Positions 33,710 to 43,062 of a stretch of DNA of 64,000 nucleotides are shown here, piece after piece. The stretch spans positions 398,418 to 462,417 of the forward strand of contig UESW01004758.1 in NCBI GenBank assembly GCA_900491605.1, read 5' to 3'. The number at the start of each line of letters is the position of its first letter. The first letter of the stretch is position 1. The notes beneath the pieces were generated by a model that was given only the letters and a program-made list of their open reading frames with translations, did not search any database and was not told where the DNA came from. A program made the position numbers and the translations under genes. The DNA comes from Calamus simplicifolius. Lineage: Eukaryota; Streptophyta; Magnoliopsida; Arecales; Arecaceae.

Positions 33710-34330
33710 TGATCCGGCGGCCAGGGCCGCCACCGGCCAAATCGGAGGCGGCCCGGCCGTCGTCGGTCGGGCCGAGGCCGGCCGCCGCCGCGACCGACCA
33801 CCCCCCCTTCTCTCTCTTTCAATTTCTCTCCCTCTCTTTCTTTTCTCTTCCTACTCCCACGCGACACGATCCGCACTGGCGTCGACTCCAACAGAATTGG
33901 AGTCGGTCCGACCACCGTTGGCCGGACCAGAGCCGGCCGCCGCCGCGGCCAGCCCCCCCTCCTTCAATGTCTCTCCAATTACTCTCCCTCTCTCTTTTTC
34001 TCAATTTCTCTCCCGCACGGCCATTACAGTGCCGGCAGCTTGCCCGGCGAATTGAGGGCAGTTTGGCCACTGTTGGTCGGACCGGAGCTAGCCGCCACCG
34101 CGGCCAACCTCCTCCCTCCTTCCACTCTCTTCGATTTCATTCTCTCTCTCTCTCTCTCTTTCTCTCATCCGTCTCCCGCATAGCCGTTATTGTGCTGGCG
34201 GCTTGCCCGGCGAATTGAGGGCAGTCCGGCCACTGTTGGCCGGATCGGAGCCGGCCGCCACCGCGGCCAGCCTCCTCCCTCCTTCCACTCTCTTCAATTC
34301 CTTCCTCAAACTCCTCCTCTCTCTTTCTAT
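33710..34330. repeat. GC-rich tandem repeat of about 180 bp within the solo LTR
   Basis: Three to four diverged units, each with GGCCGGACCGGAGCCGGCCG-like sequence, a CCGCGGCCA core and a following CT-rich tract (CTCTCTCTTTCTC). The last units also share GGCTTGCCCGGCGAATTGAG. Confidence 0.83.
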
Positions 34331-34689
34331 CTACCGTGGCCTATTACGGCACCAGCGGCACAGTCGGCCTGTTGGCCGACCAGATCTCCCTTCCATTTCT
34401 CTTCCTCTCTCTCTCACGCTCTCTCTCTCTCTCAATCTGGCATGGACAGGGAAGGATTACCTGAGGAAGATGTCTGCCAGGATGAAGGAGGGAGTCACCC
34501 TCCATCACCCTTTAAACCCCTCCACATGACGCTTCGGTCAGGTAAAAAGATCGGGAACTCAAAAGACACGCGACGACTTGGGCATCCAATCATCAAGTCG
34601 GGGCCTAAACGTCATGACAGAAGTCTAAGCGACAAAAAGGTTCCCTGGATGCCAGGTGTCCAAAATAAGTGCTGGGAGTTTACAATGAG

Positions 34690-36418
34690 CAGAGAAAGCC
34701 GGGAGGCAGTCACAGCGAGCTAGGGGATCTCGTGGAGAGGGAGGGAAGGAGGCGATGTTTCTGGTAGCCTGGCCACGGCAATGGATGGTGGAGAAAGAGC
34801 AGAGAAGAAGAGAGGCAGCAGCACTGTGGATTCCAATGGGAGAAGAAAGGAGGTCAGCAACGGTGGTGCTAGTGGACGAAGTTGATGGTGAAGGTAAGAG
34901 GAAACAAAAGGTTGGTAGTCGACTCTTGGGGCTGACCATGGACCCCCACGATTGTAGAGCCAGTGAACAGAGGCATCGATGAGGAAAACAGGGCGGGGAG
35001 CAGCAATATGAAGATGAAACCAGGGGCAACGAGAGAAAGGGAGGATGTTGTATGGTGAAAGATGAAGAAGATCCAGATCTTGGGATGGCGGCAACATTGG
35101 CGACGTTCGGTGACAAAGAATGATGACGCCAGAGCTCAGTGAGAGCGGCAACAAGAAGATGAAGAAACAGAAGAGACGAAGAGCAGGGGAGGGTGTCACT
35201 GTGGTCGAGGTGGTGGCCGTGTCGATGAACGAAGTTGGAGACAAGGGAGAAGTGAAGGTGAGGAAGGAGGTACGGTGTAGGAAGCCAAAGAGGAGAGGGG
35301 AAGAGACAGGGGGTTGCTATTGAAAACAAGAGGAAAGAGAGAGAGAGAGAGAGCACATGCGGCAAGGAGAGAAGTGAGGGAACGGTGGGAGGTTGAGACC
35401 AACTGCCGTCTTTCTCGGCGATTCAAGATTATTATTATTTTTTACAGATAAAAAAATAAATTATTATAATAACAATACCTCTCGCACTGTCATGTACGCC
35501 GCTAAATATCACACCTTCTTTGTCAATCATCAGTACCAGATTATTCCAAAGATAGAGCTCGAGATGAGATGGCAATTGAGAAAGCTCCAGATAAAATGGC
35601 AATCGAATAGAGTGGTTGAGATTCATATTTCACTCTTATCATTATTAAATATAATAGTTTACATTTTTATCTTATGTGAGTAAATAGAGAATTTGTTTTC
35701 ATGCATTTTATATTCATGAATAGATTTTTTTTTTCATGTTCATTCAATGTTCACGAACAAAGATTTTTTTGTGCCTTCATTTCTTGTGAACCCATTATAA
35801 AAAAAATTAAGAATAACGATGATCGTTTCTTTGAAAAATTAAATCTTCAAAACAATAATATTATAAAAAGCAAAAATTTTAATACTTAAATCTTATATAA
35901 TTAGAAAACTTTAAAATGTAAATAACTTTTCCAATAAGTAGTTGGATGCCCATTTATGCATCCACCTCACAGTTTTACCAGGTAAGCATTATCCATAATT
36001 TTATTAAAAACTATTTATATAAGAATACTAGAAACCTATGCACTCTCGTTGTACACGTTAGAAATTAAATCTTGATTTTTCACTTGGTAATTACAATTTG
36101 CATTTTTACCTAAATGCACCAATCTAAAATATCATAGTGGTTGATAATCCATCCACTAACTCAATTATTTAAATTTAATTAATATTTTTTTATTTATGCT
36201 AATATTTTTGATGAGAAATATTATTTCTTATTTAATAATTAGCTTTAAAATTTAAAATTCAATCTTTTGTATTTTATTTTCTTCAATTTTTATATTTATT
36301 GTTTGGTGTAAATATATTTGCCCAAGGACTTCATGCAACATCATCTTTATGGAACTTATAACAACAATCCTTTCTTAGCAAAACTTGTCTACTTATTTCT
36401 CTTTTTTGCATGTTGAAG
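34690..36418. repeat. Dispersed repeat R1, copy B, main piece
   Basis: Aligns with copy A (3592-5235) from about 34799 to the shared CAAAACTTGTCTACTT near 36390. It includes the block ending GAGAGCACATGCGGCA and the AT-rich half with GTCAATCATCA.TACCA. Copy B has point changes and small indels throughout, and no domain is recognised. Repeat R2 begins directly after it. Confidence 0.75.
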
Positions 36419-37515
36419 TGGAATTTGATCCATCTCATTGTTGTGTCTTGTATTGAAAGATGATGACAAAATGGTTGGGCTCCTATCCTCACCGTACTGC
36501 CATACTCCTCTCTTCTTCTTCTTCTTCCAGCTTAGGTATAGCAAGTCTAAATAGATATCTTAAATTTTAGATTCCTTGTAACTGAATTTGGAAAAAGTCT
36601 TGGTACACCATCTCGGTGCAACATGGCTTGCATCGAGTGCAATGATTCGCCCGAGCGCAGGACGAGCCTCCGGCATGGGCCTGTACATGAGCAAATCACC
36701 ACGTTCGATGTAGGCCATGCTGCATGTGTACAAAGACTTTTTCCTGAATTTGATGGGTTCAAACTTCTTTCAATAACTATGCTAAAGTAGTAACAAGCCT
36801 CTTTTATGATTCGTTGTGGTCCTCACCAAAAAGCCATGCCAAAACTAGCCAAATATGGCCTTACTCTAACTCACCATGCATTTTTTGGCCCATTAGAAAG
36901 CTGACCTAAAAACTAGATTCTCTTAGCCTTTCCATGAAGACAAGCTACTAATGTTCCTTTTTTTTGTGATGCATATAAATTTGATTTAACTTGGAATGTT
37001 AACCTTAAAAAAATATGTATCTAATACTTAACCTAAAAAAGCCCTTTGCATCAGTTATTAACCCAAGAAAATATCTTTGGATAAATTAACCTAAGAAAAA
37101 TATCAAAGCAAATTGGGTATCTTCAAGAATTAACCTGATAAATCAAAATACTAATCTAAATGGATAAATTGACATAAATTTTTAGCCTGTGATTTAGGGG
37201 CTAGTGGTGGAGTGCTGGCCAGAAGGGAATCTTCGGTGGAGTATTTCAGTTGTAACAATTATGGTGCCGATGGTAGCCCAATGAAGTTTTTTCTTGTAAA
37301 CATTTTTGAACATGGCTACCATGGCAATATCGATGAAGAATGATCATTCTTCGAGTTTCAGGTCAAGAGAAGCTATAAAAAAGCCTAATTTTATTTATTT
37401 ATTTTTTCAAAAATTAAAATCATCTCATGAATAAATGATTTCATGAAATCACTTTTTCAAGAGACAATTTGAATTCCAATTTTTTTTAGCCTTCTCAAAT
37501 TGGCTAAGTCATAAT
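36419..37515. repeat. Dispersed repeat R2, copy 1
   Basis: Aligns with 56098-58515 from GTGGAATTTGATCCATCTC to AAGTCATAATA.GG, except for insertions in the other copy. At 36929-36939 it holds TTTCCATGAAG once, the uninterrupted site of the foldback element found in copy 2. No coding domain is recognised. Confidence 0.82.
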
Positions 37516-37586
37516 ATGGTGTAGCAATAAATTATTTATTGAATATATGATTTTAAAATTGTTTGTTCAACAAATGATTTTAACTC

Positions 37587-38107
37587 ATGGCGGTCCTAGC
37601 ACGGAGCTTCTCTCGCTGGGTATTGCAAGAAGCGATCGTTCGTGAATTTAGCCGAGCAGGGGTCTCTGGCGAGGTTGATGCAGTTAGCCTAGCCCACTGG
37701 TACTGCATGTTCCGATTTTTTGATCTCCATGCCAAGGAATTCGTCCTGGGGAGGCCGTGGGTTGCGAATGGCCAGCCGATCGCTGTTGAGGACTAGAGAG
37801 CGGAGTTTGTGACTACGTAAGACTCCCTTGTCTCTGCCCTCCTCTGGGTTCGATTGCCTAATCTTCCGATTGAGTTTTGGGCCGACGAAGTCCTGCAGTC
37901 CATTCTCTCGATGGCCGAGCAGTTTATGTTTTCTGATCCCTTCACCAAAGAGAAGAGACGGGGTGGATTTACTCGTGCTTGTGTCCGTGTTGAACTAAGC
38001 AAACCCTTTCGGCCGGTGGCAAGGGTTCATGGAAGCAAATCCCCGTTCTGACGGCAGTTTTCGTATGAGCATTTGGATGAAGTATGCTGGTCGGTCCCCG
38101 CCTCCTT
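37587..38107 (+). pseudogene. LINE ORF1 (DUF4283) fragment
   Basis: One frame, with stops at 37794 and 37827, reads WYCMFRFFDLHAKEFVLGRP, then SALLWVRLPNLPIEFW, then GGFTRACVRVELSKPF. This is the DUF4283 RNA-binding-like domain found in ORF1 of plant L1-type LINEs (pattern FRF...W..RLP.LP.E.W...ARVCVE.DLSKPL). The following CCHC zinc knuckle is absent because sequence switches to repeat R1 near 38108. A truncated LINE copy; the RT-bearing LINE at the right edge need not be related. Confidence 0.8.
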
Positions 38108-38899
38108 GCTGAAATCCGAAAGAAGCCGAAGAGGAGAGGGGAAGAGACAAGGGTTGCTTTTGAATACAAGAGAAGAGACAGAGGCGGCGCAAGGAGAGAA
38201 GTAAGGGAACAGGGGGAGGTTGAGACCAACTCTCATCTTTCTTGGCGATTCAAGATTATTATTATTTTTAATACAGACAAAAGAAACATATTATCATAAG
38301 AATAATGCCTTTTGCACTGTTACATAAGCCGCTATATTCAACTTGCAAACATCCAATGAAATATCACACCTCCTTTGTCAATCATCAATACCATATTATT
38401 TCAAAGATAGAGCTCAAGATGAGGTGGCAATTGGTAAAGATCCAAATAAAATGGCAATCGAATAGAGTGGTTGAAAATCATATTTCACTCTTATCATTAT
38501 TAAATATAATATTTTACATTTTTATCTTACATGAGTAAATAGAGAATTTGTTTCAATGCATTTTATGTTCATGAACAGAATTTTTTTTTCATATTCATTC
38601 TATGTTCATGAACAAAGATTTTTTTTGTCTTTTATTTTTGCGAACCCGTTATAATAAAAAAGTTAAGAATAATGATGACCGTTTCTTTGAGAGATTGAAT
38701 CTTCAAAACAATAATATTATTAAAAAGTAAAAATTCTAATACTTAAGTCTAATCTAATTAAAAAAAATTTAAAATGTAAATAACTTATCCAATAAGTAAT
38801 TTGGGTGCCCATTTATGCATCCACCTCACAGTTTTACCAGATGAGCATTATCAATAATTTTATTAAAAACTATTTATACAAGAATATTAGAAACATATG
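38108..38899. repeat. Dispersed repeat R1, copy C (truncated on both sides)
   Basis: Matches R1 from AGCCGAAGAGGAGAGGGGAA onward, including GAGGTTGAGACCAACTCTCA and the following AT-rich half. It stops at 38899, where the LTR of the second gypsy element begins. In copies A and B the sequence continues (GCA.TC.CGTTGTACAC). Confidence 0.8.
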
Positions 38900-39994
38900 T
38901 GATACGGCTGGCCGTTTCCTCTGGATGGTATTATCTTTTGCACGATTTTCAAAAATAATGATATGACAGCAAAACCCAGAAATAGAACTCCAGCGCCGGC
39001 CTCCAGCATCGGCCTCCAGCGTCGGCCTCCAGCAACGGCCTCCAGCGCTGGCCTTTGGCTCCGGCCTCCAGCGTCGGCCTCCAGCGCCGGCCTCCAGCAA
39101 CGGCCTCCAGCACTGACCTTTGGCTTTGGCTTCCAACGTCGGCCTCCAGCGTTGGCCTCCAGTGCCGGCCTCCAGCAACGGCCTCCAGTGCTGGCCTTTG
39201 GCTACGGCCTCCAGCGTCGGCCTCCAGCGCCGGCCTCCAGCATCGGCCTCCAGTGCCGGCCTCCAGCACCGGCCTCCGCAACGGCCTCCAGCGCTGGCTT
39301 TGGCTCTGGCCTCCAGCGTTGGCCTCCAGTGCCGGCCTCCAGCACCGGCCTCCGCAATGGCCTCCAGCGCTGGCCTTTGGCTTCGGCCTCCAGCATCGAC
39401 CTCCAGCGCCACCTCCAACATCGGCCTCCAGCGCCGACCTCCAGCAATGGCCTCCAACGCTGGCCTCTAGCGTCGGCCTCCAGCGCCTGCCTCCAACAAT
39501 GGCTTCGGTCCTAACTTGATGCCTTTTTCGCATGCATAATGGCCCATCTCATGCAACAGATCCCGTGATTCGAGGTCTATTGACATGTACCTCGCTCACT
39601 GAAATCACGAGCAAGTGCTAGCATGTTCAGCAGTTACCGCTACAAGCGGCCCTCATCCAGCAACGGCTTAACCACTTGCCATTCGGAGAAACTTATCCCA
39701 ACGAGGAAGATTCAACGGTTCTAACGGAATGAGGTAAACGAGACCCCCAGACAAGTATAAGAGGAGGACCCGAGCTCAATGCAAAGGGATCTCTCTCTCT
39801 CTCTCTCAAGCTCTACTCATATACAACATTTCTGTTCTACAAACCACTGACTTGGGCGTCGGAGGGTCCCCACCGGAACCACCGATCCGGGACTTTTTGC
39901 AGGCTCTAGAAGGAAGACAGTGACCTCTCTGCATTCTCGAGGGCCTGCGGAGATCTCAGCTCACCAGACGTTCATCGTAAGTGATTTGGCAGCA
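38900..39994 (+). repeat. 5' LTR of second Tat-lineage element
   Basis: Begins TGATACGGCTGGCCG exactly where R1 copy C is interrupted, and ends GGCAGCA three bases before the primer site. The first half is a 12-bp minisatellite. The second half contains AAGTATAAGAGGAGG (39754-39768, a TATA-like site) and a CT repeat (39790-39810) near the expected transcription start. A matching 3' LTR is not present. Confidence 0.8.
38984..39510. repeat. 12-bp minisatellite in the LTR
   Basis: About 43 head-to-tail copies of GGCCTCCAGCGC/T-type units, grouped into higher-order blocks by interspersed GGCCTTTGGCTTC units. Open frames on both strands are by-products of the repeat. Confidence 0.95.
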
Positions 39995-39997
39995 ATA

Positions 39998-40018
39998 GAT
40001 TGGCGAGCCAGGTAGGGG
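39998..40018 (+). other. Primer-binding site region
   Basis: GATTGGCGAGCCAGGTAGGG follows the LTR end and corresponds to the same position at 15072-15091 in the first gypsy element. Confidence 0.7.
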
Positions 40019-40085
40019 GGGCCAGTTCGCATGGGAGGAAGACGAAAGTTCTCCCTGTGACCCCACCAATTCTACGAAGGAGACG

Positions 40086-41641
40086 ATGGTGACTACACGA
40101 GCACAGGAGGCTTCCTCCAGTCAAGCCATGGAGCGCATTCCACAGGTTGAGCAATCGGAGGCCAACCTCCATGTTCCGCTCGCTGCACAAATAAGCCGGC
40201 CTGACCGGCTCAAGGTTATGGCTCACCAGGTCCAGGACCTGATGGCAATGGTATGGGGACTGCAAGAGCATTGTTTGGCTGCTGCACCTCAACCCCCTGC
40301 GCCCGATGAAGGGGTGCGGGGGATAGTCCAATCTCACCAAGGCGGGACCCCACCTGAGGTCTCCCACCGCTCACCCCCCGAACCTCACCACTGAGGGTCC
40401 TCGAAGCGACGGTGGTCCCCCTCTCGCCACTCCGGTCGTTTCCACCATCGGTCGGAGGAGAAAGAGTCCAGACGGGTGTGTTCCTTACGCCGGCGATCTT
40501 CTTCGGCTTCTTCTTCTGATTCATCTCGAGATGGCACCCTCCGAAAAACTACCAGTCAGGCCGAGCAATGGCTCGATGAGTATCATCGCTGGTTTGAGAA
40601 GCTTAGCCGCCGGATCGCTAATCCTCACAGGACGGACTATGAGCATCGCCCCCCACTTTTCCGGCGTATCATGAAGGAACCAGTCCCGCCCGGTTCTGTC
40701 TCCCCCAACTGGATCCATACGATGGCACGACGGACCCCCTGGACCACTTGGAAAGCTACAAGGTCCTCATGCAGGTCCAGGGAGCGACAGACTCCCTTTT
40801 ATGCGTCACCTTTCCGGCCACCCTTCGCAAGGCGGCACGTGCGTTGTACTCCCGCCTGCCTTCATGCAGCATCAATTCATTTCAGCAGCTCGAGCGATCT
40901 TTTCTGGCCCACTTTGATGCCTGTCGAAAGATCCTATGAGTGGCTGATAGCCTATTTGCTGTCCAGCAGAGGAGTGGCGAGACCTTGAAGGACTTTGTCG
41001 CTCGATTTAAGGAAGCAGCATTGGAGGTATACAACCTGGAAGACTCCGTAGCTACTTTAGCGTTAAAACGAGGACTTCGCCCATCCAGGTTTGCCTATTC
41101 CCTGGACAAGAAGCCTCTAAGTTCTTATGCTGAGCTTCTGAGTCGAGCACAGAAGTATATCAGCGCCGATGAGGCGGATTCTTCCAGGAGGGAAGTTGAC
41201 AAGAACATCAGTAAGAAACCACCGCCTACTGATCATGCCGATGCACGACCTCGGAAGCCTGAGCCTCCTTACCGCTCAGATCGCCGACCACAGATGCTTG
41301 TTCATAAGGAGCAATTCACTCCCCTCATGGCCCCTATATCTCACATTCTACTAGAGATCGAGGAGGAACCTTATTTTAAGCGCCTGGCTCCTTTGAAGTC
41401 TGGGACCCCCCGCAATAAGGAGTTTTACTGCCGGTACCACTGGGACTATGGTCATGATACTGAGGACTGCCGCCATCTGAAGAAAGCCATTAAGGAGCTG
41501 GTTCAACAGGGTCACCTGGGCAAATTCGTTCGAAGGGGAAACCTTCCCACTTCGGGTCCATCGGTGCCCCCGATACTTCCGGCTGGCGTGGACAATGCTC
41601 CAACGGAGAAGACCATAGCTATGATTTCTTGGGGGGCAAAC
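40086..41641 (+). pseudogene. gag: Broken gag of second Tat-lineage element
   Basis: Starts MVTTRAQEASSSQ and soon meets a stop (40394). The capsid domain lies in two frames: LESYKVLMQVQGATDSL to FLAHFDACRKIL (40748-40939, stop TGA at 40939 where the relative has PMVAD), then MADSLFAVQQRSGETLKDF, ATLALKRGLRPSRFAYSLDKKP and the zinc-finger-like CRYHWDYGHDTEDC, up to AMISWGAN at the TAG at 41642. Close to the gag at 13241-14985. The frame ends just where protease should begin. Confidence 0.88.
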
Positions 41642-41644
41642 TAG

Positions 41645-41775
41645 TACCCAAATGGGAATGACCATACCGTGTCAAGAAGGTGCTTCACCACGGGGCATAC
41701 AAAGTTGAAGAGCTAGACAGAAAACCGCTTCCTCGCACCTGGAACGCCGACAATTTATGCCGGTATTATCAGTAA
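41645..41775 (+). pseudogene. Integrase C-terminal remnant fused behind gag
   Basis: Directly after the gag stop, the sequence encodes WEWPYRVKKVLHHGAYKVE, then TWNADNLCRYYQ and a TAA at 41773. This is the usual C-terminal tail of gypsy integrase (W.GPY.V.....GAY.L....G..L...WN...L..YY). Everything between the gag end and this tail, normally some 3.5 kb of pol, is deleted. Confidence 0.83.
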
Positions 41776-41849
41776 GGTGCTATCTTCATTAATTTGAATT
41801 TATTGGTGTTCGAAATGTTCACATTATTTTTGAATGAGTATGCTCGGCA

Positions 41850-42880
41850 CCAAAGACCGGTTCTGCACCGGCAATTAAAGACCGGCTCCACGTCGGCATA
41901 AAAGACCGGCTCCGCATCAGCATTAAAGACCGGCTCCGCGTCGGCTTAAAAGACCGGCTCTGCATCGGCACTAAAGATCGGTTCCGCATTGGCAACTAAA
42001 GACTGGCTCCACGTCGGCATGAAAGACCGACTCCGCATCGGCACACTAAAGACCGGCTCCGCGTCGGCATGAAAGACCGGCTCTGCGTCGGCACACTAAA
42101 GACCGGCTCCGTGTCGAAACTAAAGACCGGCTCCACATCGGCATGAAAGACTGGTTCTGCACCAACAATTAATGACCGGCTCCGCGTCGGTATGAAAGAC
42201 TGGTTCCGCACTGGCAATTAAAGACCGGCTCCGCATCGACATGAAAGACCGGTTTCGCACCGGCAATTAAAGACCGGCTCCGCGTCAGCACACTAAAGAC
42301 CGGTTCCACATCGGTAATTAAAGACCGGCTCCGCGTCAGCACACTAAAGACCGGTTCCGCATCGGCAATTAAAGACCGGCTCTGCGTCGGCATGAAAGAC
42401 CGGCTCCGCATCGGCAATTAAAGACCAGCTCCGCATCGGCATGAAAGACCAGCTCTGCACCGGAAATTAAAGATTGGCTCCACGTTGGCATGAAAGACCG
42501 GTTCCGCACCGGCAATTAAAGATCGGCTCCGCATCGGCATGAAAGACCGATTCCGCACTGGCAATTAAAGACCAGCTCCGTGTCGGCATGAAAGACCAGT
42601 TCTGCACCGGTAATTAAAGACCGGCTCTGCGTCGGCATGAAAGACCGGTTCTGCATCGGCAATTAAAGACCGGCTCCACATCGGTATGAAAGACCGGTTT
42701 CGCACCGGCAATTAAAGACCGGCTCCGCATCGGCATGAAAGACCGGTTCCGCACTGGCAATTAAAGACCGGCTCCGCGTCGGCATCAATGACCGGCTCCG
42801 CGTCGGCACTAAAGACCGGCTCCCCACATCGGCACTAAAGACTGGCTTCTTGCGTCGGTAATTCGTGACTGTTTCGGTGA
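41850..42880. repeat. 24-bp minisatellite between gag-pol end and antisense gene
   Basis: About 42 copies of AAAGACCGGCTCCGCGTCGGCATG and a variant AAAGACCGGTTCCGCACCGGCAAT; the two alternate over much of the array to give a 48-bp higher-order unit. It lies between the 3' end of gag/integrase (plus) and the 3' end of the antisense gene (minus). Confidence 0.95.
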
Positions 42881-43062
42881 ACAATCACATTTCGTGCGAC
42901 CTATCTGACGAGGCACCATTGGTTGGTAATTCACGACAGCTTACACAACTAAAGATGATTATAACCAAAGGCATGCAATAAGGGTTAAAACATTTATTGA
43001 TGGCTAAAAGGTTACAAAATTGCCGATCCGAGTCAGGCTTAGAGCAATACAAAAAAAAACTA

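Larger units (their letters stand above)
32123..34684 (+). repeat. Solo LTR, 2.56 kb, with perfect 5-bp target duplication
   Basis: Begins TGTCACGCCCCAGATCC and ends GGGAGTTTACA (TG...CA). It is flanked by ATGAG at 32118-32122 and again at 34685-34689, as expected for an LTR retrotransposon reduced to one LTR by recombination. No primer site, polypurine tract or coding region adjoins it. Two internal tandem structures, 32622-33050 and 33710-34330, account for much of its length. Open frames in it are low complexity. Strand is not independently proven. Confidence 0.85.

Noticed and set aside
33570..34723. Frames of 160-180 codons in the solo LTR
   Set aside because: Low-complexity translations of the 180-bp GC-rich/CT repeat; they cross the repeat units and match nothing.
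38870..39533. Overlapping frames in all directions with WRP/GGR or ASS/LQRRPP repeats
   Set aside because: Products of the 12-bp LTR minisatellite, not genes.
41850..42880. Regular short repeats as a possible CRISPR array
   Set aside because: Units are contiguous with no unique spacers, and the context is a plant retrotransposon.
41996..42884. Minus-strand frames with RSRSLIA/AEPVF repeats
   Set aside because: Frames through the 24-bp minisatellite.
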